Below are positions 8,396 to 17,615 of a stretch of 64,000 nt of DNA, in pieces. Numbering within the stretch: the stretch's first letter is position 1; each line of letters opens with the position of its first letter. A program made the position numbers and the translations under genes. The notes below the pieces were generated by a model. The model had not been told where the DNA came from. It ran no database searches and saw nothing but the letters and a program-made list of their open reading frames with translations. This DNA is from Urinicoccus massiliensis (GTDB taxonomy: Bacteria; Bacillota; Clostridia; Tissierellales; Peptoniphilaceae). The stretch lies in contig NZ_LT635493.1 of the NCBI RefSeq assembly GCF_900120405.1, positions 533,037 to 597,036 of the forward strand, given 5' to 3'.

Positions 8396-10030
8396 TTTGA
8401 AATTTTTCGGTGCCAAACGAAGGACAGCAAAATATCCTAGCAAAGTAAAGAGGACAAAAAAGGCCGCCAGGCCCAGGTAAAAGGGCAGGGGGTTGTCCAT
8501 ATTTAAAAAGACACTCATAGACTGGTAGGAGAAGAAGACGATTACCACTTGTAGAAAATTATAGAGGGGACTTTTTACCTTCATATCCACCGTAAAGGGC
8601 TGGATCAAATAGTACATGTAGAGGTAGTAAAGGCTGAAAAAGAGCATCAGCAGGGTTTCCCAAGCCAATAAAACCACCAGGGTCTTGACCTGGATTTGAG
8701 GAAAAATGACCTTGAGGCCCAGGGTAAAGAGGTAGACCAGACCAATGAGGGGGAGGTTCATCTTCAGGACCTTTTTCAACCGGACCTTGAGGGAGTAGAC
8801 CACCAACCTAGGTGACCGGTAGAGGGGGTCCCCCATCAGGGTCCGGTCCAAGTGGTAAAAGGACAGCTTGGTCAAGGACTCCGATACATAAATTAGGGAA
8901 GACATGTAAATAATCACAGCCGGCAAGATTTTTAGCAGACCATCGTTTAAGTCCAGGTGGTCTTTTTTCATGGCCTGCAAAATTTCCGTCTTAAAGAAAA
9001 AACTCAGGCCCAAAAGAACCAGGGCGGCCAGGCCCAGAATGATAAAGCGGACCCGGACCATCTTGAAAAATCGACGAGACAAGCGGTGGTAAAAGATCTC
9101 GTTGATATAGGCCACTCCATGGAACTGGTCAAACTTCTTGTCCCGACTCAAGTCCAAGTCCTTGTCATCCAGCTCCATCATAATTTTTGCTGCATCTATC
9201 TCTACATCGTTTTTGGCCATCTTGGCATTGAGTGCCCTTTGGCTTACCCTATAGAGCAAGTCTCCCCGGTAGGTCATCTTATAGGCTAAAAAGCAAAGTC
9301 CTAGGCCCACCAGGCCGGCTGGCCAAGTAAGGATATAGGCTACCAGGTTCAAGCCCGTCAACCAGTGAATCAAAATCAAGAGTCCCAGGGTCAAAAAGCT
9401 CCCGCCCAAGAACCAGGCAAAGATGGCGCTGGACCGTTTAGACAGGTCCATGGACTCCCTCTTGGCCACATCTTTTAAAAATAGGTAGCGGACCAGGCCC
9501 CGGACTCCTTCCAAGGCCAGGCCAAAGGGCAGGGCCCCCCAGGGGCTTAGGCCCATCAGCTTAAGACTGATGGCCAGGGCCAGGATATAAAAAAGTGGAT
9601 CCGGCAGGTCCAGGAAAAAAAGACTTTGATAGTATTTCTTAGGATCCAGGCCGTAAATTTTAATACACAGGGCTGCCTCTTGGGAGGGCTCATAGACATC
9701 AACATTGGCCATAAAAGACCCCAAGACAAAACTGCAGGCAAAAAGGACCATAACCTGAGTGGTGGAAAGGTCCAGGCCAATGAGCCCTGTAGCCTGGTGG
9801 ATACCATAGCCTACAAGGCCAATAAAGCCAAAGTAGAGGACACTTTGAAAGACCTGGCTCCAGATAAATTGGATTCCTCCGAAAAAGGCCATAAGGCCCT
9901 TAAAGCCCCGGGCTTGGAAGGCCTTGTCCGACACTAATCGACCCAGGAGGGGGATTTTTTGTAGGGCGGCAATAAACTTGTTGTAGCGCATGGTCAGGCG
10001 GAGTTGGATGAGGGGTAAAAAATTAGGCAT
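8381..10030 (-). CDS. ABC exporter membrane subunit
   Basis: 549-aa protein with about ten to twelve hydrophobic segments and a basic cytoplasmic N-terminus. I do not recognise a named family, but the gene overlaps the end of an ABC ATPase gene by eight bases (translational coupling), so it is almost certainly the partner permease. Segment pairs near residues 60-110, 150-200, 215-265, 330-380 and 420-540 are typical of ABC-2-like or EcsB-like exporters with long cytosolic loops. Substrate unknown. Confidence 0.75.
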   Translation of the reverse strand: MPNFLPLIQLRLTMRYNKFIAALQKIPLLGRLVSDKAFQARGFKGLMAFFGGIQFIWSQVFQSVLYFGFIGLVGYGIHQATGLIGLDLSTTQVMVLFACSFVLGSFMANVDVYEPSQEAALCIKIYGLDPKKYYQSLFFLDLPDPLFYILALAISLKLMGLSPWGALPFGLALEGVRGLVRYLFLKDVAKRESMDLSKRSSAIFAWFLGGSFLTLGLLILIHWLTGLNLVAYILTWPAGLVGLGLCFLAYKMTYRGDLLYRVSQRALNAKMAKNDVEIDAAKIMMELDDKDLDLSRDKKFDQFHGVAYINEIFYHRLSRRFFKMVRVRFIILGLAALVLLGLSFFFKTEILQAMKKDHLDLNDGLLKILPAVIIYMSSLIYVSESLTKLSFYHLDRTLMGDPLYRSPRLVVYSLKVRLKKVLKMNLPLIGLVYLFTLGLKVIFPQIQVKTLVVLLAWETLLMLFFSLYYLYMYYLIQPFTVDMKVKSPLYNFLQVVIVFFSYQSMSVFLNMDNPLPFYLGLAAFFVLFTLLGYFAVLRLAPKNFKLRHG

Positions 10031-10718
10031 CTTCTTTCTCCCTTAGGGCTTGGAGGATGTAGGCGTCAAAGTCCTCTTGGCCCATGTCTTCCACCCCTTT
10101 GAGCCTGCCGTTGTGGAGGAGGACAATTTCATCACAGAGGTTTTTGGCCAGGTCCATCATGTGGGTGGACAGGATGATGATGTGGTCCTTTTGCATGGTC
10201 CGTAAAATAGTCTTAATCATCTCACTCATGACGACATCCAGGCTGGTTAGGGGTTCGTCCAGTAGCATAATGGGTGGGGCGGCAATTAAGAGGGTCAGCA
10301 TGGACAACTTGGTCTTCATGCCGTGGGAATAGGTCTTGATGAGTTTGTGCCGGTCCTCCTGGCTGAATTCCATTTGGTCCAAAAAGGGCTCGGGGTCCAT
10401 GCTTTCCTTGCCCCGGTGGATGTCCAGGTAAAACTTGATAAACTCATAGCCGGTTAAAAAGTCCGGCAGGATGTTTTCTGAATAGACCAGGCCTATATCC
10501 CCTTCTTGGACTGGCCGTCTTTGGCCCCCTTCTTCAATGTAAAAACTCCCGGAATCAAAGGGCAGCTCCCCATTTAAAATTTGGAAGAGGGTGGTTTTTC
10601 CGGCGCCGTTTCGGCCCAAAAGGCCAATGATATGGCCAGATTCAAAGGTCATGTCGGCCCCCTTGAGGACCTGGTGCTTTTTAAAGGACTTGTGAATGTC
10701 TTCTAGGATAAATCTCAT
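10023..10718 (-). CDS. ABC transporter ATP-binding protein
   Basis: 231-aa ABC ATPase: Walker A GRNGAGKTT (about residues 35-43), a Q-loop region, a degenerate signature SHGMKTKL in place of LSGGQ, Walker B IMLLDEP and the H-loop STHMMD. The SHGM-type signature is common in ABC-2/bacitracin-type exporters, matching the polytopic partner gene that follows. GGAGG precedes the ATG. It lies 47 bp after the LTA-synthase-like gene on the same strand and could be partly co-transcribed with it. Confidence 0.92.
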   Translation of the reverse strand: MRFILEDIHKSFKKHQVLKGADMTFESGHIIGLLGRNGAGKTTLFQILNGELPFDSGSFYIEEGGQRRPVQEGDIGLVYSENILPDFLTGYEFIKFYLDIHRGKESMDPEPFLDQMEFSQEDRHKLIKTYSHGMKTKLSMLTLLIAAPPIMLLDEPLTSLDVVMSEMIKTILRTMQKDHIIILSTHMMDLAKNLCDEIVLLHNGRLKGVEDMGQEDFDAYILQALREKEDA

Positions 10719-10765
10719 CTTGCCTCCTTATTGAAAAGGCCTAGACCGCAGCCTAAGCCTTTGTT

Positions 10766-12571
10766 TTACTTATTTCTCTTTTGTCTGGATAGGTAGTATT
10801 CGTAGTTCAATACATTCTTGCGGATCTTTTCTCCCTGGTCGGACAATTTCAAGGTCCATTGGCCATTTTCAAAGAAGAAGTTGTCTTTCATAACACTTTG
10901 CCGGTCCATATAGTCTTGGGAAAAAGCGGTGTACTTGTCTCCCCGCCAACCCAGGGTCTTAAAGACATAGTCCATTAAGAGGTTGGCGTCCAGGTTGGGT
11001 CCTTGGCCCACCAGGTTTTTCCCGGCAAAAAGTTCCTTGGCCGCCGGGTTGGCCCAGACAATATAGGGGGTTTCATAGGTATTGACAGACCCCTCCAGGC
11101 TGGATAGGTCACAGGGAATCCCCATCATGGACATGCCAATGGCTTGGTCTCCCATAGAGGGACAGTGGTCGCCAAAGAGGATTAAAATCGTAGGCTCTTG
11201 GTCCCGTAAATTGTCCACCAGGTATTTGAGGTTTTCCGTGGTGTCCTTGACTCCCCGCAGGTAGTGGTTAAAGGCCCAGTATTGGTTTTCATCATAGCCA
11301 TCCTGCTTGGTGACAATTTCTTGCCCCGGTTCAAGGGGCTCTGTGGGATAGGGGCCATGGCCCTGGTAGGTAATGGACCAGGAAAAATAGGGTTGGTCCT
11401 GGCTGGCCCGGTCCTTGAAAATCCTCATCAGTTCCGGGAAAAATTCGCAGTCTGGTAAAATTCCTTCCCTAACCGCCTTGCTAAAGTAGTTTTGTTCATA
11501 GAAAAAGTTGTCAAAACCCACCTTGGGATAGAGGTTCTTCCGGTTGTTAAAGAGCCCGTCGCTGGGGTGGAAGGCCTCGGCCCGGTAGCCTTGGTCCTTG
11601 AAATAGCTGACATGGGTCTTGCGGTCTGTGGTGTAGTTGGGGCTGTGTTTATAGCCCGACCAAAACATCTTTTCCGTCACCAGGGTTCCGCCGCCAAAGG
11701 TGTCTACATAGAGGTTGCCGGAAATAATTTCATTTTTCAATTGGTACCAGTAGGCATAGGGATTTTCCCTAAAGACCATCCGGGGGTTTTGGAACTTGTA
11801 AAAATCCTTGTAGGATTCCAGCATGATGCACATAAAGTTGACCTTTTGCCCCGCCGGTATGTCTGCGTCTTGATAGGCCTTGTCGGTTTCCAAGGCCTCT
11901 TTTTCATTGTAGTCGTCATAGATATAGCCCCGGGAATCCTTAAAGGAATAAACCAGGGGGTAGGCAAAACCCTTGGAGGCATAATTGTTGAGGCCCTGCC
12001 ATGTGTTCAAGCCAGAATTGACCCCCAGGTCTTGAAAGCGAACCGGGTCCATCATAAAATTAGATGCCAGGTAGATAAAGATAAAGAGGGAAATCAAGCT
12101 CCCTAGGCAACGGACTTCCAAATTCATAGGAATCCTGCCCCGGGAAAAAAGCAGGGACCAGGCAAAGACTGCCAGGCCAAAAACCACAAAGATGACCACC
12201 AGCTTGGGGTCCAGCTTGAGAGAATACTTTTTCGCCATGAGCAAGGCCTCCCGGACCAGCTTGATGTCGCTGGCAAAGAGAAATTCCTGCCGGTACTGGA
12301 TCTTTAAAACATTGATATAGCTTAATAGCATCCAAAAAATGCTGTTGACCAGGATAGAAACCTGGAGACTGCCAAAGAAAAAGGCCAAAAAAACCACCAT
12401 CAAAAAGATGGGGATAAAGTTATAGATAAAAATGTCCACAGGTTTAAAGAAGGTCCAAAAAAGTCCTTCTTGAAACTTTTCCCCTACCAGGTAAAGACTC
12501 AGGAGGGTAATGACCAGGGCCGTTAGGGCCGACCCCAAAATAAATTTTCCACTTAAATTTAAATATTTCAT
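10766..12571 (-). CDS. LTA synthase family protein (membrane-anchored sulfatase-fold phosphoglycerol transferase)
   Basis: 601-aa enzyme with five N-terminal membrane helices (about residues 1-190) and an extracellular alkaline-phosphatase/sulfatase domain. It likely transfers glycerol phosphate (or phosphoethanolamine) to a glycolipid or glycan at the outer membrane face. In the catalytic domain are MLES, the GGGTLVTE segment holding the expected nucleophilic Thr, YQGHGPY, and the metal-binding LFGDHCPS. The ATG at 12571 has GGAGAG just upstream; the in-frame TTG at 12628 has none. Divergence from classical LtaS (MLESF/GQGKTSD) leaves the exact product uncertain. Confidence 0.82.
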   Translation of the reverse strand: MKYLNLSGKFILGSALTALVITLLSLYLVGEKFQEGLFWTFFKPVDIFIYNFIPIFLMVVFLAFFFGSLQVSILVNSIFWMLLSYINVLKIQYRQEFLFASDIKLVREALLMAKKYSLKLDPKLVVIFVVFGLAVFAWSLLFSRGRIPMNLEVRCLGSLISLFIFIYLASNFMMDPVRFQDLGVNSGLNTWQGLNNYASKGFAYPLVYSFKDSRGYIYDDYNEKEALETDKAYQDADIPAGQKVNFMCIMLESYKDFYKFQNPRMVFRENPYAYWYQLKNEIISGNLYVDTFGGGTLVTEKMFWSGYKHSPNYTTDRKTHVSYFKDQGYRAEAFHPSDGLFNNRKNLYPKVGFDNFFYEQNYFSKAVREGILPDCEFFPELMRIFKDRASQDQPYFSWSITYQGHGPYPTEPLEPGQEIVTKQDGYDENQYWAFNHYLRGVKDTTENLKYLVDNLRDQEPTILILFGDHCPSMGDQAIGMSMMGIPCDLSSLEGSVNTYETPYIVWANPAAKELFAGKNLVGQGPNLDANLLMDYVFKTLGWRGDKYTAFSQDYMDRQSVMKDNFFFENGQWTLKLSDQGEKIRKNVLNYEYYLSRQKRNK

Positions 12572-12653
12572 AGGCTCTCCAAACTTATTTAATGGCTCTA
12601 TTATACGCTTTATTGGTCTTTTCGTCAATTTTTCAAAAGCTTAGGGTAAGATT

Positions 12654-12687
12654 AAAAAAAGACCCCGGAAAAATCTCTCCGGGGTTC
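12654..12687 (-). terminator. Terminator after the PepSY lipoprotein gene
   Basis: Minus-strand GC-rich hairpin (TCCGGGG pairing with CCCCGGA) followed by a seven-T run (A-run 12654-12660). It closes the HlyIII-MscS-PepSY operon. Confidence 0.8.
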
Positions 12688-12702
12688 TAGCTCTTTTAAA
12701 AA

Positions 12703-13347
12703 TTACATATCCAGGTCAAGAACTTCTAAAGTTTTTGCATCCAATTTCACTTCCAAGTCGTCTTGGTTGCCCTTTTCAAGAAAAACTTCATAGACAAGAG
12801 AAACTTCATAGACCGGTCGCTTATTTTCCACTTCTAAAGACCAGGATTTTACATACAGGTATTGGCTCTTGGCTGCAGCTAAGGCTGCATCCATGGCTTC
12901 TTTTTCTGTCTTGACTTGGCTTAGGTCCAGGGCTTGAATCATGGGATTGTTTTCATTTTCTTGTGCTTGCTTTAAGATTTGCCCCGATCCAGCATGGACT
13001 TGGAGTTCATAGTCTTGCTTGGGGTCTTTTCCTTCCAATTCATAGACAAAGTTGCCATTTTCTTCTTCAAAGGAAACTCCTGTTAATTGGGCTTGGGGAT
13101 ATTCCTTTTTAAAGGCATCCACTGCCTGGGCCAGGCTGACGGGATAGGTCTTTTCATCCACAGCCTGGATATTGGCTTGGACTTGACCTGCTGAAGCATT
13201 GCTTTGGTCTTGGCTTTCCACAGAGGCTTGGGCTTGGTTTGCATTTGCCTTGGCCGTGTTGCCTGTGTCGGCATTTTTTGGACCTCCACAGGCACATAGG
13301 ACTGTCATTAAAAGTGCTGTCAATCCTAGTTTCACTTGTTTTTTCAT
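12703..13347 (-). CDS. PepSY-domain lipoprotein
   Basis: 214-aa predicted lipoprotein: type II signal peptide with lipobox LCAC (Cys at about residue 19), then a low-complexity Ala/Gln/Asn/Ser linker (about residues 24-62), then two PepSY-like repeats (about residues 68-130 and 140-214), each with the alternating YELEG/YEVSLVYEV strands. PepSY modules are thought to inhibit or modulate extracellular proteases. The ATG overlaps the stop of the MscS gene by four bases and has GGAG upstream. Confidence 0.82.
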   Translation of the reverse strand: MKKQVKLGLTALLMTVLCACGGPKNADTGNTAKANANQAQASVESQDQSNASAGQVQANIQAVDEKTYPVSLAQAVDAFKKEYPQAQLTGVSFEEENGNFVYELEGKDPKQDYELQVHAGSGQILKQAQENENNPMIQALDLSQVKTEKEAMDAALAAAKSQYLYVKSWSLEVENKRPVYEVSLVYEVFLEKGNQDDLEVKLDAKTLEVLDLDM

Positions 13348-14258
13348 TCTCTTTCTCCTGACTTTTCTCCATCTTTTCTTTCTTCAATTCGTACAATCTT
13401 ATGGGCCAGGCGGATTCCCTCTCGGTCAAAGGCCTTTTTCACAGCCACAGCAATATCCGAACAGGCCCCAGCATAGTCCACGTCCCGGCTAAAACCCCGG
13501 AAGACAAAAACCATGCCATAGTCTAAAACTTCGTCCAGAAAAATTCCATAGTCCCGGCTATGGTTGAGACAGTCCAAACCGTCCATGGCCCGGGATGCCA
13601 CCTCAATGACCCGGTCAATATCCTCATCCAGGTCCACCGTCAACCGGGCCTGGGCCCCTACCAGGGGTTCTTGGGACAAGTTGGCCAGGACCGAAGACAT
13701 CATAGTCTTGTTGGGAAAAATATGGTGGAAGCCCCTGGCATCCAGCAAGACCGTTTGAAAGAGGCGGATTTCAAAAACCCGGTAGAGGCCATCCAGGTCC
13801 CGGATGGACACAAAGTCCCCCACCTGGTAGGGCTTCAAAACCACCAGCAGGATCCCCGATGCCAAGTCCGCCAGGTTCCCCTGGAGGGCCAGGCCAATGG
13901 CGATACCAAAGGTACCAATCAGGGCCACCAAAGAAGTCGTCTTAAGACCCAGGTTTCCCGCCACAATCGTCACCAGGAAAAAATACAAGACCCCCTTGAC
14001 CCCCACCAGGAGGAAGTGGCTCAAGGCCTTGTTGACCCCCTGCTGCTTCATGATTTTGGCCAAAAGATGGGTCACCAGGCGGATCAGGTAAAAACCCACA
14101 ATAAAAATCACCAGGCCCAAAGCCAGAGGCTTAGCCAACCTATGCCAGTCAATATTCGCCCAAAAAGAGGGCTTGGTTATCTCTTCAATTTTTTCTGCCT
14201 CCTCCTCCAGGTTGGCCGTATTCAAGGCCGCCCCCAGGAGGTTCAATCCATACTTCAT
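13344..14258 (-). CDS. MscS-family mechanosensitive ion channel
   Basis: 304-aa small-conductance mechanosensitive channel that releases solutes on hypo-osmotic shock. An amphipathic N-terminus precedes three membrane helices; the third, pore-lining one is around residues 110-145 (LIGTFGIAIGLALQGNLADLASGILL), followed by the beta domain PYQVGDFVSI. The ATG at 14258 has AAGGG eight bases upstream and starts just after the stop of the HlyIII gene; the TTG one codon earlier is less likely. Middle gene of a three-gene operon. Confidence 0.92.
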   Translation of the reverse strand: MKYGLNLLGAALNTANLEEEAEKIEEITKPSFWANIDWHRLAKPLALGLVIFIVGFYLIRLVTHLLAKIMKQQGVNKALSHFLLVGVKGVLYFFLVTIVAGNLGLKTTSLVALIGTFGIAIGLALQGNLADLASGILLVVLKPYQVGDFVSIRDLDGLYRVFEIRLFQTVLLDARGFHHIFPNKTMMSSVLANLSQEPLVGAQARLTVDLDEDIDRVIEVASRAMDGLDCLNHSRDYGIFLDEVLDYGMVFVFRGFSRDVDYAGACSDIAVAVKKAFDREGIRLAHKIVRIEERKDGEKSGERE

Positions 14259-14262
14259 CAAA

Positions 14263-14919
14263 TCATCCCTTCAAAACAGCTAACTGCAAGCCAAAGACTA
14301 GGCTCACCAGCTGGGTCACAGCTCCAGCCAAGACAAACAAGTGCCAAACCACATGGTGGTAGGTCCAGGATGTCTTCCGGTAAAAATAGGTTCCCAGGGT
14401 ATAGAGAATGCCCCCTAATAAAATCCCCAGCATATACTTGATCCCCATGGTTTTTACCAGGCCAGGAATCAAGAAGGCCGAAATCCAACCCATGCCGATA
14501 TAGAGAAGGGTCGACAATTTAGTGTACTTATCATAACGGCCTATGGTAAATAACTTAAAGCAAAAACCCGCCAGGGCCAATCCCCAGATCAAGATTAAAA
14601 ATAAAATGGCCCCTGTATTTTCAAATAAGGACAAGACAATGGGGGTATAGGACCCGGCAATAAAGATAAAAATTGCACTATGGTCAAAAACCCGCAAAAG
14701 ATTTTTCTCCGACCGGATGGGGATGCCATGGTAGAGGGTAGAAGCCAAAAACAAGAGGATAAAGCTGGATATGTAGACCAGCTCTCCCACAAAAATCCGG
14801 CTGGCATAGGCCCTATGGTAGACACACAAGAGGACACAGGTCGTGATACCAAGAAAAACCCCCAGACCATGGCTAATGGAATTTAAAATTTCTAAAAAAG
14901 TTTTTTGCTTCATTTTCAT
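14263..14919 (-). CDS. Hemolysin III / PAQR-family membrane protein
   Basis: 218-aa seven-helix membrane protein. The PAQR metal-site residues are recognisable: SHGLG near the N-terminus, STLYHGIP, FDHSAIFIFIAGSYTP and the C-terminal HHVVWHLFVLAGA. Despite the name, most bacterial members (TrhA/YqfA) affect membrane homeostasis and are not proven toxins. It is the first gene of an operon with mscS and the PepSY lipoprotein. Confidence 0.93.
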   Translation of the reverse strand: MKMKQKTFLEILNSISHGLGVFLGITTCVLLCVYHRAYASRIFVGELVYISSFILLFLASTLYHGIPIRSEKNLLRVFDHSAIFIFIAGSYTPIVLSLFENTGAILFLILIWGLALAGFCFKLFTIGRYDKYTKLSTLLYIGMGWISAFLIPGLVKTMGIKYMLGILLGGILYTLGTYFYRKTSWTYHHVVWHLFVLAGAVTQLVSLVFGLQLAVLKG

Positions 14920-14991
14920 CTTTCCACCTCACAAGTAAACCCTTATCTTTATTAATACCCAAGTTCATGTCCACTTCCACAAAAACTAGCC

Positions 14992-15795
14992 CTAGTCCCA
15001 GGCCAGGACCTTCATATCCTCTGTAATAACCAGGTTGGGAATATCCTCTGCCTCGTAGCGGTCCTCCAAAATACGGACCAATTGGTCCTTGGAGTCCAGG
15101 GATAAAAGAGAATAGGGCTCGTTGATGGCCCGTTTTTCAAAAAAGTAATAGCGGCCCCCATCTTCCATTAAAAGCCCGCAGTGGCCCACAAAATAAACCC
15201 CCTGGTCCGGGTCCTCCAAATAGACCATGACAACCTTGGCCCCCTGGTGGTTTTTAAAGCCCCTGGCATCCAAGGCCTCTTGAAAGATCCTCTTCCGGTC
15301 CTCTTTGGATTGGGCCTTCCGGTCCAGGGTAATTTCATTAAAAAGCCCCGCATAGGTCCTGGGATCAATTTTTTTCAAAGCCGGATTTTTAGCCAGGTCC
15401 TCCCGGTCAAAGGCCAGGTAGGTCCCCTGAAAATCCGCCTTCTTCACCTCCAGGGCCTGGCCGTAAACCCGCATCAAAGTCTCCCGACAATTACTGTCCT
15501 GGAAGTCCGGATGGTCCTTTAAAAAATCACTATTAAAAGAAAAAGGATCATAGGTCGCCTGGTCCAAGGCCACAAAAGAAGGATACACCCGGTCCCCATT
15601 GGTGGAATTAAAAAGCGCACTTTCCGCCAAGACCCCCTCTAGGTCCCTGAGGCCGAACCTTTCCCCTAGTTTCTTGAGGCAGGAGTTACTTTCCGGACCC
15701 CCCAGGTTGGTCACCAGAGGCCCCTTCTTGCCCCCGCCACAAGCTGCCAGGGTCAAAACCAGGACCCCCAATAAACAACAAAAAAATCTTTTCAT
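14992..15795 (-). CDS. DUF4300-like lipoprotein
   Basis: 267-aa predicted lipoprotein with lipobox LAAC near residue 20. The mature part has the DUF4300 pattern: a TNLG start, a central SNCRETLMRVYGQ segment, then a C-terminal beta-rich region with VYFVGHCGLLM and YYFFEKRAINEPY. The family is found in streptococci and other Firmicutes, function unknown. The ATG at 15795 has AAGGAG eight bases upstream. Divergent from the DUF3783 gene across a 129-bp spacer. Confidence 0.65.
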   Translation of the reverse strand: MKRFFCCLLGVLVLTLAACGGGKKGPLVTNLGGPESNSCLKKLGERFGLRDLEGVLAESALFNSTNGDRVYPSFVALDQATYDPFSFNSDFLKDHPDFQDSNCRETLMRVYGQALEVKKADFQGTYLAFDREDLAKNPALKKIDPRTYAGLFNEITLDRKAQSKEDRKRIFQEALDARGFKNHQGAKVVMVYLEDPDQGVYFVGHCGLLMEDGGRYYFFEKRAINEPYSLLSLDSKDQLVRILEDRYEAEDIPNLVITEDMKVLAWD

Positions 15796-15924
15796 CAAAC
15801 CTTCTCCTTCTATCTTCTTCCCCTTCTTCCTGTTAGATACAAGCGGAAATCGGGTATATTTTTAAAGTATATGTCCTTATTTTACCATAAGTTTAAGGAC
15901 CTAAAAAAATAAGTAGGTGAAAAA

Positions 15925-16452
15925 ATGCTATTAGTTTACGGTTTAGACCAAGAAAAATTAAACTTTATCCAAGACCTGGCCCAAAAATACTCCTTTACCG
16001 TCAAGGAAGTCCGGGACCAAGACACCCTCTATACAGCCGGCCACCTGGCCCAAATCCCCGACGCCGACCCCAGAAAATTCGTCAAAGAAGACTATCCCCA
16101 AGACATGGAATTTTTGCTTTTTTGCCAAATTGACCGGGAAGCCCTCTACGGATTTTTGCAAGAAGCCCATGAACAAGGCTACCAATTTCCCCACAAGGCC
16201 GTTTTGACGGAAACCACCAAGGCCTGGCCCTTTTCCTACCTCCTGGGCCACATTGCCCAAGAACACCAAGTCATGCAGGCCTACAACCGCCTGGGGAAAA
16301 AAATCAAACAATGCCAAGACCTCCAAGACCCCAGCCTGGACCCATTGATTCGCCAGGCCAAGTCCCTGGCAAAGCTGGGAGATGACCTGACCTTGGATCA
16401 TATTTTGGACCTGGAAAAACAAATCGACCAGCTTTTAGCAGGAAAAGAATGA
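15925..16452 (+). CDS. DUF3783-domain protein
   Basis: 175-aa soluble protein. The region around residues 65-115 (MEFLLFCQ, then FPHKAVLTETTKAWPFSYLLGHIAQEH) is the DUF3783 signature; the C-terminal 60 residues are helical. No signal peptide or catalytic motif is evident. AGGTGA precedes the ATG. The role is unknown in the family. Confidence 0.75.
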   Translation: MLLVYGLDQEKLNFIQDLAQKYSFTVKEVRDQDTLYTAGHLAQIPDADPRKFVKEDYPQDMEFLLFCQIDREALYGFLQEAHEQGYQFPHKAVLTETTKAWPFSYLLGHIAQEHQVMQAYNRLGKKIKQCQDLQDPSLDPLIRQAKSLAKLGDDLTLDHILDLEKQIDQLLAGKE

Positions 16453-16462
16453 ACAAAATTAT

Positions 16463-16522
16463 GTTTTAACCACCCTCTTCTGGGTAAAAAATAAGTGAAC
16501 TTATTTACTAGTACTTTATAAA
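16463..16522 (+). promoter_or_regulatory. Promoter region of the glsB-like gene
   Basis: Two candidate promoters. One is sigma-B-like: GTTTTAA (16463-16469), 12 bp, GGGTAA (16482-16487). The other is sigma-A-like: GTGAAC (16495-16500), 16 bp, TATAAA (16517-16522). Sigma B is not normally present in the lineage I infer, so the second is the safer reading. Confidence 0.35.
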
Positions 16523-16544
16523 ACGAACCACAAGGAGGTAGACT

Positions 16545-16799
16545 ATGGGTATTATTAGTTGGATTATTTTTGGAGCAATTGCAGGCTGGTTGGCAAGTAA
16601 AGTTACAGGAGACGATCCTAATATGGGTGCCGGAGCCAACATTATCGTTGGGATTATCGGATCCTTTATTGGTGGATTCATCGGAACCAACATCTTCCAT
16701 TTCGGAAAAGTATCTGGTTTCAACCTGTCTTCTTTCCTAATCGCCATTGCCGGCTCCGTCATTTTGTTATTAATCCTCGGCGCCATTCGAAAAAAATAA
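16545..16799 (+). CDS. GlsB/YeaQ/YmgE-family stress-associated membrane protein
   Basis: 84-aa protein with three hydrophobic segments (about residues 3-20, 30-50, 60-80), GAIAGWLAS at the start and the glycine-rich GIIGSFIGGFIG in the middle, as in transglycosylase-associated proteins. In enterococci GlsB works with Gls24-type stress proteins; no gls24 homologue lies alongside here. AAGGAGG is seven bases before the ATG. Monocistronic, with its own terminator. Confidence 0.92.
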   Translation: MGIISWIIFGAIAGWLASKVTGDDPNMGAGANIIVGIIGSFIGGFIGTNIFHFGKVSGFNLSSFLIAIAGSVILLLILGAIRKK

Positions 16800-16804
16800 A
16801 CCTG

Positions 16805-16832
16805 CCAGCCGGAAAACCCGGCTGGTTTTTTT
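16805..16832 (+). terminator. Terminator of the glsB-like gene
   Basis: CCAGCCGG and CCGGCTGG pair perfectly across a five-base loop, followed by seven T. Confidence 0.9.
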
Positions 16833-16863
16833 ATGACCTAACCCGAAATCTTCGATTTCCCAA

Positions 16864-17593
16864 TGTAGGGGCGACCTTGTTCATGACCTATCCCAATGAA
16901 GTCAAGCGAAGCGAAGGCTGAATTGAGGAAGGTTCGCAGACAATTGCAGCCAAATTAAAAATTTGGGCAATTGGTTGCATAAGACCTACTATGGCTCCTT
17001 CGTCGCCAAGTTAGGTCTGGAAGAGGTCGCGGCGTTTCAAATCTTTGATTTGACAGCAAGCGACCATCCCTGCTATAGATACTAACCCAATGAAGCCAAG
17101 GACCGATTCCCCATGTAGGGGCCGGCCTGTCCGGCCCTTATTTGTAAACAGGTGATATAAATATAGAGAATAAAAACAATAACCATGATTCCCCCATATC
17201 AACCTCTTCCCCCTTGCAAAAGGGCGATATAAAATCGCCCCTACGATCCTTCCGGCAATATGTTCGAAAATCTACCAATTCAATTATTTCATTAAACATA
17301 AGAAACAAGATCAATACCCAAACCCCAAAATACACATATCCGGAATTGTGGTAAGGCGGCACAGGGCCGCCCCTACAAAACCCTCCATCACCTTCTCCCC
17401 CATATCAACATATTACCCCTTATAAAAAAGGCGATATAGCCGTCAATTTCTAGCTAGGGCTTTCACTGTCGATTTCTGCCAATCGGCCTTCGTTTCTCTC
17501 GGCCTCTTGGGAAATCTTAGTATCTGACCTTCCTCAATTCAGCCTTCGCTTCGCTTGGCTTCATTGGGATAGGTCATTAAAATCGCCCCTACA
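16864..17593. repeat. 730-bp non-coding module bounded by long inverted repeats
   Basis: The outer ends are TGTAGGGGCGA (16864-16874) and its complement (17583-17593). Inside these, 16883-16933 and 17527-17577 are inverted copies matching at 50 of 51 positions. Between them are several hairpin units of the repeat family also found at 43.98-45.4 kb: near 17114-17150, 17213-17244, 17355-17377 and a partial one at 17428. Further small palindromes include CCAAATT/AATTTGG near 16950 and CAAATC/GATTTG near 17040. No convincing reading frame. It has the shape of a MITE or compound repeat; the ISL3 element is inserted 15 bp beyond its right end. Confidence 0.75.
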
Positions 17594-17615
17594 AATATAT
17601 TCATCTTTGTAAAAA

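Noticed and set aside
13560-14441. 293-aa plus-strand open frame
   Set aside because: Antisense to the MscS and HlyIII genes, rich in Gln/His/Pro/Arg as expected from a reversed reading of GC-rich coding sequence, no ribosome site.
17011-17362. Two minus-strand frames of 63 and 74 aa
   Set aside because: They cross hairpin repeat units and have no ribosome site; explained by the repeat module.
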